A stretch of 64,000 nucleotides of DNA, taken from NCBI GenBank assembly GCA_012934845.2, contig WNNJ02002209.1, forward strand, positions 1 to 64,000. Reading direction: 5' to 3'. Positions 23,101 to 34,834 of the stretch are shown here, in pieces. The first letter of the stretch is position 1; each line of letters begins with the position of its first letter. The DNA is from Pomphorhynchus laevis (Eukaryota > Acanthocephala > Palaeacanthocephala > Echinorhynchida > Pomphorhynchidae). The notes under the pieces are model-generated. The model ran no database searches. It was not told where the DNA came from and was given only the letters and a program-made list of their open reading frames with translations. A program made the translations under genes and the position numbers.

Positions 23101-23956
23101 CCATCGAATTTTTGGCCTTGTGTGTACAACGTGAAAATTTTCGTTGATTTGACGTATAGATAAGGATGACTTGCCGTTTGTTTTAAGTCGATGTTTCTCA
23201 ATGCGAGCTAAATTGAGCTGGGACAATATCAGAAGGGGAGCGGTCAGGAAAGATACGAGAAGTAGATGAAGTGGTAAGAAGTTTAAAACGTTGGGAAAGT
23301 ACAGTAGAGGCATGTGAACTATGTCGGAAAACAATTTTTAAGAGTGGAGGACTGAGATGATTGGATTTAGTGGATTTGTTTAAACGAATAAAGGATACAG
23401 GAGCGATATTATTGAAGAGGGATGGGTTATCATCAGGAAGAATGGTTGCTAGGATAGACCTGAAAGCAGATACATCATCATCGAGGCGAGATTGTGGAGA
23501 AGCAGATTCGGAAAGCTTTAAGTTTGATATGATTATACAGCGATCGCGCGAAGGAACACAATTTCGTGGAAGTGTTGGACGGACAAAGCTTGTAAGAGTC
23601 GAGGCAGATGAGCAGATAGATGTGGAAATGACAGGGGTGCTTGATAGAGAATTTATATTGGTTGGAGCAAGTGTGACTTGAACGGGGTGTTGAATCGGTT
23701 GATCAGAGATGTGACTGGAGATGATTTTGAAGGAAGGATGTAAATTATTTGGAAGTGTTACGTGGGAGGTAGACTAAGGAGAATTAAGATATGTTGGGGC
23801 ATGTGTGACAGGAGTGGAGTGTTGAATCAGTTGATCGGAAATGTTACTGGAAATGATTTTGATGGAAGGATGTAGATTATTGGAAAGTGATACGTGGGAG
23901 GTAGAGCAAGGAGAATTAAGATAAGTTGGAGCATGTGTAACAGGAGTGGAGTGTTG
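20160..23956 (-). mobile_element. long L2-like LINE with ORF1 remnant, endonuclease and RT
   Basis: Read from right to left. 23956-23100 is an ORF1-like region starting with 44-residue repeats. 23104-22550 is an apurinic-type endonuclease with LCITESWH, the NHGGIVAIAR strand and an IIYRPGS box; GDFNI follows in another frame (about 22600). 22435-20996 is a 479-codon frame with a linker, SYRPISLLPTLSKLLERI, SLDLSYAFDIVDYSILLHRL, SGVPQGSVLGPMIFSLLLGH and MQYADDILIYAY, the canonical non-LTR RT boxes. 20924-20415 holds the RT thumb and C-terminal region. The 3' end (about 20160) has the family's GTGGCAAATGCGT motif. Only a few frame changes separate these parts, so this is the most complete member of its family here; fragments lie at 15.9, 18.5, 26.8, 37.9, 41.4 and 53.3 kb. 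The plus-strand frames across it are shadows. Confidence 0.85.
23686..23955. repeat. 132-bp tandem repeat within LINE ORF1 region
   Basis: GTGTTGAATCGGTTGATCAG, GTGTTGAATCAGTTGATCGG and GTGTTGAATCGGTT begin successive units at about 23686, 23818 and 23950. On the minus strand one unit encodes 44 residues (QPIQHSTPVTHAPTYLNSP...), so the repeat keeps frame. It is the N-terminal end of the LINE's ORF1 as preserved here. Confidence 0.85.
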
Positions 23957-25928
23957 AATCGGTTATTATTATTATTAATTGAGCCGAGGCTCTTTACAAG
24001 TTGCTTCACAAAATAAAAAGAATAAAAAGAATAAGAGTCGTTTTGTCTCTCCCTCATCAGATAAACTACTGAAAATCCCACCGTTGTCTTGAGAAGGAAT
24101 GGTCATCATACAGTAGGGTGCAAAAACTTAAAGCAGTAGACGACAAAACGGTCACACTCTGAAGCGAATTCCAAGATCGTACGACTCGTTTGGCAAAGCA
24201 GGAAACTGCATGCATGTACCTTTGTGTTTTCAGCATCAGGGGGTGTCCGCGAAGAGAAGGTTGACCTCTCAGTTGCAGTAGATGTGACAGTGGATGATCT
24301 TTAGTATGCAGAATTTTCCAAACAAGAGAGATATCTCGATTGTCACGGATATATCGCAGACAAGGCATATTTAATATCTGGAGGCGTTTCGCGTAGCCAT
24401 AAATATGCAGCCCTGAGACTAATTTAGTTGTTGATCTGAACACTTTCTCTAATGCACGACGCTCATAAGTAGTTTCGGGATAACAAGCTGGCGATGCGTA
24501 TAAGATATGGCTCAAGAAAAACGCATTTGCTAAGGTATGGTAACATAACGGATCTATGCCTATCAGAGCTCGACGAGTATGTCCTATTAAGCGTTTTGTG
24601 ATGCAACACACGTAGTCTGAATGCTTTCGAGTGGATAAGTCAGCACAAACCCAAACTCCCAAATCTTTATATGAGTTGGTTATTTCGATACTAATTGAAC
24701 CAAACTGGTACTCACCTCCAAGATGATCACATGATCTTCGTGATATACGCATACATGTACATTTAGCGGAATTGATCCTCAAGTGATTTCGTATAGACCA
24801 ATTGGATATAACGTCGACGTCGCTTTGTAAATGCTGTTTGTCAAGATCGGAAATAATAGGTCGCCAAACTTTAAGATCATCTGCATATAATAAACTGAAT
24901 GAACTGATATTTGGTATCAAATCGTTGATATAAAGACTGAATAAGATGGGACCCAATACACTTCCCTGTGGAACACCTAACAACACTGGAAATGGACTCG
25001 ACAGCGACTCATTTACTCGTACGACACTTTGTCGGTTGGAAAGGAATACACGAATCCAGTTTATGATCCTCTTATCAAGATGAATGTGCTCCAACTTCTC
25101 AATAAGACGCGTGTGATTAACTGAGTCGAACGCTTTTGAGAAATCAAAGAAAATGACATCAACTGGTATGCCTTGATCATAATAGTGATACCAATTTTCA
25201 CGTGCATGTACAAGATTAGTAGTCGTGGAATAACCTTTTCGGAAGCCATGCTGTGCTGGGTTCAAAATTTGAAATCTATTTAGAAATTCTATTATTCGTC
25301 GCTTAATCAATCTTTCTAGCACACGAAAACACACGCAAGTGAGACTAATAGGCCTATAATTGTCAATGGACGAACTATCCCCTTTCCTATAAATAGGGCA
25401 GATGATGGAATTCTGCCAATTAGAAGGAACAACGCCAAAAGCAATAGATATTATACTCAACGTCTCTAGTCTAACTGGATAAGGAATGGAGCGAGTTGCC
25501 GGAACCAAGTGCGTGGTTATTCTCAAAATGTTGTCGAATTCACTCAATTCTGATTTCAGTTGAGGGTGTGTCGCGTGAGATGCATAAAGCATATGTAATT
25601 TTAAGGGACTCGAATATAAAATGCGTAAAGCCTTTGGCTCAAGTCGTCCTACGTTTCGATAAAGAAATCCTAATATTCTACGGCATTTTGCAATAATCGC
25701 AGAAGAATGATGACGAGATTTTAAATTGAAGGAGATAACAAAACCTAGATCAGTAAAGTGATTTACTGATTCGATAACTGTTGAGCTGAATTGATAAGAA
25801 GGGGAAGGTAATCGGGATTGACCAATTCGTGCGTAAAGATAAGCGCTATTCAGTTGATGATGTAATATTTTCTTTAAAGTAGTCGTTACGATCAAATGGT
25901 GGCCTGCAGGTCCGTTAAAAATTAGCAT
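23957..25928 (-). mobile_element. CR1-like LINE with a 620-codon chimeric frame
   Basis: The long frame (25928-24066) has two unlike parts. Residues 1 to about 160 (RIGQSRLPSPSYQFSSTVIE, HFTDLGFVISFNLKSR, LETLSIISIAFG) are an RT thumb/C-terminal region matching 61542-61170. Residue about 162 on starts afresh at the RT N-terminus: VPSNWQNSIICPIYRKGD, NYRPISLTCVCFRVLERLI, FFDFSKAFDSVNHTRLIEKL, LLGVPQGSVLGPILFSLYIN, LLYADDLKVWRP and a complete C-terminal region. So the tail of one LINE is joined in frame to the RT of a second. All RT catalytic residues of the second part are present. The 3' end is a TAATAATAATAA microsatellite (about 23957-23977), typical of CR1/L2 tails, and abuts the L2-like copy's 5' end. 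Confidence 0.85.
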
Positions 25929-26192
25929 TGGAAATATACCTTCAATTTAAATTTTTCTAAAGTATGAAGGTGAAGAAATAAAAAATGATTAGTTATCATT
26001 TGGGAAGCGAATTATCATTATAATTTGTATACGAAGCGAATACGCTTGAAAGATAAGAAGGAAATAAAAGTTTTAATATGAATAGTAAAAGAGGTTCCTG
26101 AGGAATAAGGTTTTATGAATATTTCGGAACATGTTAAATATGTGATTAATTTAACATATATTCGGGTTTTGTTGGCTCTGACGGCATCACTA

Positions 26193-26226
26193 ATTCAACG
26201 ACCACTGCCAAAAGTGGTCGTTGAAT
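26193..26226. repeat. perfect hairpin, 14-bp arms
   Basis: ATTCAACGACCACT, loop GCCAAA, AGTGGTCGTTGAAT. Adjacent to the larger inverted repeat at 26244-26410. Confidence 0.9.
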
Positions 26227-26243
26227 AAACACTAAGTATTTTT

Positions 26244-26410
26244 AATAATTATTGGAGCTGGATCAAAGAAAAGAGGAAATTATTTTTGATATTTCGCTAA
26301 CTTCTGTTAGCGTCTCCAGAAACTCCGTAATTTTCTGAAGATGCTAACAGAAGTTTGCTAAATATGAAAAATAATTTCCTCTTTTCTTTGATACAGCTTC
26401 AATAATTATT
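26244..26410. repeat. long inverted repeat, 79-bp arms (foldback/MITE-like)
   Basis: Arms 26244-26322 and 26332-26410 are near-perfect reverse complements (AATAATTATTGGAGCTGGAT / ATACAGCTTCAATAATTATT at the outer ends; CTAACTTCTGTTAGC near the centre) around a 9-bp loop. About eight mismatches. Transcribed, it would form a hairpin of about 160 nt. No coding capacity and no terminal target duplication obvious. Confidence 0.9.
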
Positions 26411-26810
26411 TATCAATAATGGATCAGTATCAACTATTTAAAAAAAGGTGAAACTTATGCTAAAAAGTGCAAAAGAAAATAAAAGATCGTACATAATATG
26501 AAAGAATGAAATAAGTATAGAATTAAAAAAACCACTGAGTGCTCTTGACCGAAGTTAAAAGACCTGTACGAAGAGGAGTAATACGTCGCAATGTACTAGG
26601 TACAGAGTGGGGAAAATATTTAGTTAAATGCCGCCTTTTTCCGGTTCTCAAATTTTGCATGACGGAAAGTATTTATAAGATACATACGTTCTTATTCGGA
26701 TTTTTAACAGAGGATAATCATATTAGGAGATATTTAATTTGTATTTTTTTAAAATAAAATAAAATAAAAATGTGTAACGTTAGAGAAAAAATGAGAAACG
26801 TTAGATAATA

Positions 26811-28900
26811 TTGCTTTCCACATCCTACATTATCCATATTCTCTTTGTATCCCGCTGTCGAACCTACTCCCTTAATATCCTGAAATTTCAGATCTCATAT
26901 CGTGGCCTCACCCACTCACGTCAATCGACCTCCATACTCTCGTATCTTGTTACTGCGGATAACCCATCCTTATTCAACATATTTCCTGTCGCATTCATCC
27001 GCCTAAACAAATCTTCTCAATCTTATCCTTCTCAGCTTCTTCTCCTGCATACTCTCGTATCTTGTTACTGCGGATAACCCATCCTTATTCAACATATTTC
27101 CTGTCGCATTCATCCGCCTAAACAAATCTTCTCAATCTTATCCTTCTCAGCTTCTTCTCCTGAAAATTGTATTCAAGCATCGCTTTCACGCTTCCTCTGT
27201 CCTCTCCCAACGATTTAAACTCATATCCTCTTCATCCACTTGCATATTCCCCGATCGCACCCCTTCCGTATTTACTCAACTCTCTTCTAACCGCATCGAA
27301 AAACGCCGTCGCAAAGGAAACGGCGAAACATCACTCTCTATCCGAAACATCGGCGGAAATTTTCAAATTGTCCACACCCGCCCCAAAATTCGATGGCACT
27401 CCATCTATCCTCTGTTTCTTCGCACTAGCCTCTATTACCAATACACACGGTTTCCGCCTCGGCCTCCTTCACACTAGATATATTCTCCATAAATCCGATT
27501 TCATCCTCAACCTATTCGCCAAGCAATCAATTGATCTCTTCTGCCTCACCGAATTCTGGCACTCTGATTCCGACGACCTCTCCATTCGCCGATTGCTCTC
27601 TGCAGGTTGCTCACTAGTCAAATCCGACTATCCCCTAAGCTAATCCCTTTCTAAATTATCTAATCATGGCGGCATTGTCGCATTCGCCCGTCACTCCGCG
27701 TCTCGTCGCAAAATCACTTCCCCTGTCAGTCCTTGCTATTTTGAATTGCTCACTTGTCGTGCTTCTAGCCCGATCACTATAATTCTTGCAATTATATACC
27801 GTTCAAATTCATCAGATCCTACCTCCTTATTTTTTACCGAACTTGCTGACCTCCTGTTCCACTGTTCTTTGTCCTCCATCCCTTCATTCGTTCTCGACGA
27901 CTTCAACATTGGCCTAGACCGCCCTATTTCACCGATTCCATCCAGTTCATCCACATTCTATTAAACTACGACTACAAACTCATATCCACTGCCCCCACAT
28001 ATATCTTTGGCGGGGCACCCGACATCATCATTGTCCCCGATCGTTTTCATGCCCACGCATCACTTTCCATCTCCGATCCTGGTCTATCCGATCACTTTGT
28101 CGTCACCCTTGATCTCACTTCCAACCACACTCCACTTCATACGCTTACCATCCTTCGTCGCTCTTGGAGAAATCTTGATCTCCCTCTTCTCTGCTCTGCC
28201 TTACTAAAATTGTCTCTATCCTCTCCCACAATAGCACCATTCTATCCTCACGATCTCGCCTTTCTTTTCGACCCTGAACTCACATCAATTCTCGATCAAA
28301 TCTTACCCTTCAAGCTTCACCCTTACCGTCGCTTACACCATGCCCCATGGTTTGAAAACTAATGCCTACTCTTAAAGCGCCGACTCCTTTCATGTTTTTC
28401 GAGTCTATCACCACTCTCTCAGACGTGATATCCGCTCGCTCATTTTGTATCTCCGTGATTTCTTTCTTGCTCTTCGCCGGTCTCATTTCAACCTACTACG
28501 TACCAACTGCTACTCCTTCTGGCAGCATAAAATCATCACTTCATTCAACTCTAAGTCTCACTGGCATACTTTTAACTCAATCCTTTCTCGCTCTTTTTCG
28601 TCTTGTAACATCAATGCCCATGATTATTCGTCATTGCTTCAGACCAAAGTATCCACTTACTCTCTCTCACACCCAGTCTCCATCCCATTCCACTATTCCC
28701 CACCTCGCCTTACTCCTTCCGAAGGATGAGGCGAGGCGGATATAAAAGAGGGAGCTCGACGTTCGCTGCGCTTCTTCCTTTATCACATTCAAATACCTCC
28801 TCCGTTCCCACCTTCTCGCCACATGACTTAGATTTTTGTTTTTTTTGTTGTCGTGGTCATTAAAGCGTGCGCCGGCACGCATTTGGCACTTAAAAATAAA
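26811..28900 (+). mobile_element. L2-like LINE lacking its RT, plus strand
   Basis: Order: an ORF1-like 5' part (26811-27160, with a tandem duplication), then endonuclease (27400-27960: FRLGLLHTRYILHKSDFILN, LFCLTEFWHSDSDDLSIRRL, IIYRSNSSDPTSLFFTELAD, then DDFNIGL), then the linker (28000-28700: FSPILRS-like region, CNINAHDYSSLLQTKVS). At about 28700 it passes directly into the 3' UTR (CATTCAAATACCTCCTCCG, GCGTGCGCCGGCACGC, end near 28900). The whole RT is absent, so the copy is an internal-deletion derivative. ITESW of the long copy is LTEFW here; GDFNI is DDFNI. Confidence 0.8.
26933..27162. repeat. perfect 115-bp tandem duplication
   Basis: 26933-27047 and 27048-27162 appear identical: both start CATACTCTCGTATCTTGTTA and end CAGCTTCTTCTCCTG. 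Lies in the ORF1-like part of the RT-less LINE; 115 is not a multiple of three, so it changes frame. Confidence 0.95.
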
Positions 28901-29578
28901 TCCTTTTTTATATAAAAATTATACCAAGTAAAAGTTAATAAAAAATCTTATGATAAAATTTTTTTGAGAGAAAAAACATTTTTTTCTCAAGTTTTTCAAT
29001 TATAGGCACTGATTTTTTATATTATTTGAATCATCGAAGTCAATTATACCTACTATCAAAATTTTAGCTCAATTCAATTCTCAGATGAAGAGAAATATAA
29101 TGTTCCATTAAGAATGACTTGTTCAATTTAGATTTTCACTATTGCAATGACAAAAATAAATCATTTTGATGAAATGTTTTAACTTAAAATAACCATACTG
29201 TTGTCCAAAAGTTTTTTTGATATGATGTAAACTATTAAGGCACGAACTTCGCATCCAAGCATATTAGCTTAAATAAATGTCCATCCATCCTTATTTTTCG
29301 CCCTTTCCTCCATAAAATGCTTAAATTCACTAATTTTTCAATTATGGACACTGATTTTTTTCATATTATTTGAATCATCGAAGTCATTATATGGCCACAG
29401 ATCTATTGGACACGAAACAAGATTTGTGCAGATAAAAATATTCTGCTTGCTATGTCGATACATACTATACCAAAAATGAAAGCCAATTGTAAGATTCTTC
29501 ATTAAGGTTCTTAAATGAACAGGAAACAACGAGGAACAAAGAAACAACGAGGACAATAAAAAACTTACAATTGACCGA
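28901..29578. other. spacer with a 45-bp direct repeat
   Basis: No coding signal. CAATTATAGGCACTGATTTTT followed by ATATTATTTGAATCATCGAA (about 28998-29045) recurs with small changes at about 29338-29385. Possibly two ends or two copies of a short non-coding repeat. Confidence 0.5.
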
Positions 29579-31227
29579 CATTTCAGATCGACGGACCTTT
29601 ACGAAAGTTATTTCAAATCGATATAGGTCGCAGAAAACCTAATGAAATATCTGCATACGTATCACGTCAAGTTGGATGTAATTCTGACGGCTGTAACATT
29701 TGGACCACGGTATCTGTTTCGAGGTCAAATTGTGACAAGCTTACTATGAGAAATTTCATCTGTGGTTTTTGCTCTGCGTATCTTCTTTCTACGTGATCTT
29801 TAACAATGAATGCAAGTGCAGCGAAAATAACCTCAGATTCAAAAGATCCCGTCGATCGTGCACACAGCTCAGACGAACCTGAAACGTGTCATAGTGTATC
29901 GCAGCATGATTGATTTTTCCAAGTTTCTGATAAGTCTGCTGAGACAGTGACCGAGCCGCAAACTGTTACAAATCGCCGTGTATAAATATAATCCCCAGTT
30001 CGGCCCGCGTGTGGAGCAGGAACCAACAGCATCTGCGAATGAAAACATTGGAAGAAAGACCTGCTAATGGTTCAATTCAGTGTCAAAAAGAAAATTCACC
30101 ACTGTCCCGACCATGCGAATTTCCAGATAACATTCACGATCACCTTACTTCAGAAGCAACACATGACGTCTCCAATCCTGTATCGTTGACACTAACAGAT
30201 ACTCCGAGCATTAACCATTCAAATCATATGATATCTACTACACATACAAAGGAATATCATGCCCGCTGTTTGCTAATAGCCAATATCACAGAACCTTCCT
30301 GTTTAAATAATCATTATAGACTGAAAGATTACATGAATATAAGCTCAGTTCTCTCTATGATGTCATCAAAGAATCTAGACGAACTCAATTCCATACGTAT
30401 TGTGAATTTGGTTCGCTTGGGTAAGCGTCATCAAGATGGGAGACCAAGGCTGCTAAAAATAGTATTTCAGAACAAAACAATGAAAGATAATGTATATTCA
30501 CAACGATATACTCTTCGGGATACTGGACTTAATATTCTACACGATCTAGGCACAGATGAACGAGCTCGATTAAAACTCGCTAAACTGGAATTAATAAAGA
30601 TAAGACAACATGGAGAAGTTAATCTATCAAAATTTCGTGTTATGTTCTCTAATGTTTTTGGTTTATCGAATAAACTCGACGAACTGTCTCAGCTATCACA
30701 GGAAGAGACTTTTAATATCTTAGCAATTACTAAAGCATGGCTCTCATCGTCGTTCAGTGATACCGAAATTGCAATACCCGGGTACTGTGTTCACAAAGCA
30801 AATAGGACTTCACGCGATGGAGGTGTGACCATATTTGTTTCCGACACCCTATACTGTGAAATTCTTGAATCAACTGTTGATAACTTAACTGGGATCGTAT
30901 TCATCTGGATCAAAGTTAAATTCAACCTGGGCTCGTATCTTACTGTTGGCTTGTTCCATCGCTCTCTCAGATCATCAACTATCGACATTATGAATTCGAT
31001 CAAACGTAACTTGCAAATGAAGGGGATATTAATTTGCGGTGACTTCAATATGCCTTATGTAAGTTGAAATGATTATTCGCAAGCGGAAAACTGTGACATT
31101 GAGTCAAAATTACTTTTGGAATATTTCATAGACCATGACCTAGTGGAACATGTTCATAAATTCACAAGAATAAGAAACGAGTCTACATCAATTCTGGACT
31201 TGTGCCTGGAATTTTTCGAGATTTAAA
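29579..31227 (+). mobile_element. CR1-like LINE 5' half: ORF1 domain fused to endonuclease
   Basis: A frame from ATG 30042 (or slightly upstream) to 31067 has an ORF1-type domain with LVRLGKRHQDGRPRLLKIVF and a following DERARLKLAKLELIKIRQHG helix, then runs directly into an endonuclease: FRVMFSNVFGLSNKLDEL, ILAITKAWLSSSFSDTEI, DGGVTIFVSD, GILICGDFNMPYVS. The same ORF1 block occurs at 58320-58550 (LHRIGKRDGNGKTRLLRLVC). The family's catalytic glutamate in the ITE-x-W box is lysine (ITKAW), so the enzyme is probably inactive. About 160 bp of endonuclease continue in other frames to about 31225, where a Gypsy-type fossil begins. Confidence 0.75.
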
Positions 31228-32217
31228 TCATGCTGAGTCCTTGATTTACCGCAAACTGTTACGTTATCCAGGTAAATGTAGGTGTCCTGTAATTGATTTT
31301 TTATCAACAATTATGTCTATCAGTCGTTGAAAACATGCTACGGCATTTGTAACGCCAAAGGGAATTCTGTTAAATTCGTACAAACTTCCGTCTGTCTCGA
31401 AAGCTGTGAAAAGCTTCTGTTCTTACATGATCGGAATTCGGTGGTACGCCGATTTTAAGTCGATGGCCGTGAAAACGTTTTAAGAAGCAATGGACGATAC
31501 GATATTTTCAATACTGGCAAAGGATAAGCATCTCGATACGTTAAGCGGTTGATTGCTTGGATGTAGTCAACAACTAGACACCGTTTATGTATTTAATTTC
31601 TATTACTAGTACTTGAGATCTCTAAGTGGGCATTGAAGGCCTGATTATTTCATCGTGTAGCATTTGTTTAATCCCTTTTTTATGAAAATATTATCCTCTG
31701 CTGAATGTTTTCGAGATTTTATCGCAATTGGATAAATGTGCAAGGTTTGTGAATAGTCTTAATGGTTCGATATTCGCACATTTGATTCCTGCAAGCTCAA
31801 GAGTAGGTATTGTTCCATTCAGTTATATGGTGAGGCTATCGTGAAGGGATAAGAAATTCATACGGAGGATGACGTCAGCACATAAGTCCGATAAAACGTG
31901 TTGAGTGAATTTTTTTATTTTCGATCTTGGAGCTGTAAACTGATGGTTATCATTCCTCAAGTGCTAGATTTATGTGTTGATGAAGCCAAGATAATGTCGG
32001 ATCGTTTAGAAATCATGTGAACTTTCGGTTTTGAAACGATAACAGTGCGGATGAAGTTTTCAGTACTACCTGTGTCTATCATAGCATGAAGACGAACATC
32101 CTTAATAAGTATGAGTACTGTTATTTGCTTACAGGTGATGACATCCAAGGTATTATTATACATTCAACAACATCCGAGCATTAGCTCAAATAGCTGGCTC
32201 ACAATAAGTTCGTAAAT
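31228..32217 (-). mobile_element. Ty3/Gypsy fossil, protease-RT part
   Basis: Minus-strand words include the aspartic protease box AMIDTGSTENFI (about 32080) and RT words such as FTAIDLKSAYHRIPI and YEFNRIPFGVTNAVACFQR (31300-31500). Same family as the element at 49400-52600. Broken, with multiple breaks. The gag part of what may be the same insertion lies beyond a LINE at 34835-35577. Confidence 0.7.
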
Positions 32218-34830
32218 AAGTTAATTAGTTATTAAAATAAGGAAATGCAACACGAAACATTGCTTGATCCATTCGTAGTCTTCTTTTAAAAGTACTAAGT
32301 GAACTGCATCCAACGGTGTCTGCATCAAGGTTGTTCCAAAGTTCAACAATTCTTCTATCAAATTGCATCGCGCCCAATTTCCGTACCATGTTTCTTCGAA
32401 TAGTTAAAGGATGACCACGAAGACCATTTGAACCACGTAATTGAACTCTACTCCGAAGAGGGTGATGGGGACGTTGGAATAAATGCCAAACAAGGCACAT
32501 ATCCATGTACCGACGAGTCCATGTGACGGTCTCAAGTCCTAGTGATCTCAGCCTGTCTTCATAAGGCAGCGACGCCAACGTTGGTGCTAGCTTTGTTGCC
32601 CTGCGAAGTACCCTCTCTGATTTCTTATGTTCATGCACAATACGTGGGTATACAACCGGAGCTGCATATAAAAGTCTACTCAATACATGTGCTAAAATCA
32701 GAGGCCGAAGAGCAGTCGGATTAACCCGAACAAACGCGCGTCGAATCATACCTATCATTTTATTGGAGTTGGCACAAGCTTGATCAGTGTTCTTTTTAGT
32801 TGATAAATTAGAGGTAACCCATACTCCTAAATCTTTGTAACTATTGACACTTTCCACAATACAGCCCTTATATGTGTAACAAGCTGATGTTAGTTGCTTG
32901 CGATCATTACTAATAATACGCATGTGTTTGCATTTCGAAACATTTATCACAAGCTTGTTAGACGCCGCCCACAACTCCACATTATCTATGTCAGTTTGCA
33001 AATTATCAACATCCTCACATGAATGAATGGGCCGCCATATTTTTAAGTCATCTGCATACAAACATGATCGAGAGCGAATGCACCTAGGCAAATCGTTAAC
33101 ATAAATGCTGAATAAAAACGGACCCAAAACTGAATCTTGAGGTACTACATGATGACATTCTCTAGACACAGACAATGACCAATCGACAAGTACTCGAAAG
33201 CAACGATCACGAAGAAATTCTCTAATCCAATCAACCATTATGTTTGGGAGTCCAGTATTGACAAGTTTCTGAAGAAGTAGACCATGATCTACTCTATCAA
33301 AAGCTTTCGAAAAGTCGAAGAATATAATGTCTGTATCGGTATAGTGTGCCTTATTCGCTGTCCAATCAATATGAGTATCAAGCAAATTTGAAACAGTTGA
33401 ATAACCCTTCCGAAATCCGTGTTGATTAGGGACTTAAATTTTTCCTACACGAAAAAACTCAACCATGTAGCGATGCACAAACCTCTCCAACACTCTACAG
33501 TAAATGCAGGTAATGCTCACCGGCCTATAATTCTCGACGGAAGAGCGATCTCCCTTCTTGAAGTAGGGAATAACAATTGACTGATTCCACACATTAGGAA
33601 GATATCTTTCTAAGATTGACTGGCGAAAAATTGCACAGAGAGGAACGCAAATTGAGCCTGCTAATATGTACAGATAAACAGAAGGTAGTAAGTCACAACC
33701 TCTTGAATTATTTGCTTTTAGACGACGTAATTCGGAATAGACTTTAGCTGGCGTTATCAAATTGTCAAGGTCCAACTCAAGACACGTGTCAGAGTAAGTG
33801 TTCGCACACTGGATTCCATACGAAAAGTTTCATGTTCATTTCCGGGCTCTACTGAATTGCAATAGTGTGCCGCAAACTCTTCGGCTAGTCATTCGCGGAA
33901 ATGTCGTAGAAGTAGTGACAAATCGAAGAATCAACAGCTCCCCTACTTGATAGGTACTAAAAAAGGACCTTTAAATCGTATTTACACCGGTTAGCTAATG
34001 CATTCTCAAATGTACACCGCTTTCTCCACTTTAATGAATTGAATAAATTTCTTGCCTGTTTAAAAACATCATAACTACACTCCCCAACTTTGTAGTAACT
34101 CAGAATCGAACCAGGGAAAATATTTTCGACGTGTCCTGCTTCTAAGTGGAGAGAATAAAATAAGCAGCGACTCTAAGGTTCTCTGAAAATAATTTCACGC
34201 GCCGTGTACTCCAACAACAGCGGGATCTGGCCAGGAAGCTGTTGAAAGTATTGACTGAATTGCATCTGTGTTGATTTTGAAAGCATTAACCACTTGATTT
34301 TCACACGGACCTCAAGTTTCTTCTTGAAACCTTAACCTAACGATCACTACGCAATGATCATACATACCGATCGGGGCATCATAACGGATAGCGTTAATAA
34401 TCTCACTGTTCGAAGATAAACATACATCTCATAGAGATCTACTGTCACTAACAAAACGAGTGCAATTTTAGACATGCTGAGTTAAACCACAATAGATGAT
34501 ACACTCCAGAAGATCATAGGAAGCATGGTCACAAGTAGGAAAAGCCGTGTACGAATTCCAATCAACCCAAGGCATATTCAAGTCACCAAGTATTAAAACA
34601 TTGGAGGTACCTTTAGAATAAAGTTCCACTTCCCCAATCAGTTTATCTGTGGCGGCCAAGGGTGAACGATACACTACCCCCAGAACAAGCGGAGCAGTCT
34701 GCATGAATTTTACCCGACACCACAAACTTTCGACTTTATCAGAATAAGAAGTGCTAAGAACAGTTACTTTTACATCGTTGCTCACATAAAGAATAACCAG
34801 GTATTAATAGTATTTACTTTATATGCACTT
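32218..34830 (-). mobile_element. CR1-like LINE, inserted in a Gypsy fossil
   Basis: Right to left: endonuclease C-terminal half (34785-34468: LWCRVKFMQTAPLVLGVVYR, VLILGDLNMPWVDWNSY), a linker with frame changes (34460-33780), RT N-terminal part (33775-33434: LPNVWNQSIVIPYFKKGD, NYRPVSITCIYCRVLERFV), then a 386-codon frame (33385-32225) with IIFFDFSKAFDRVDHGLLLQ, FLFSIYVNDL, SCLYADDLKIWRP and a full C-terminal region. The GVPQG box reads VVPQD, which would weaken activity. 5'-truncated inside the endonuclease. Flanked on both sides by pieces of one Gypsy family in the same orientation, so it inserted into that element. Confidence 0.8.
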
Positions 34831-34834
34831 TTGT

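Noticed and set aside
20752-23681. Plus-strand open frames across 20.7-23.7 kb
   Set aside because: They are antisense shadows of the minus-strand L2-like LINE; their R/E/G-rich composition mirrors its S/L/P-rich coding strand.
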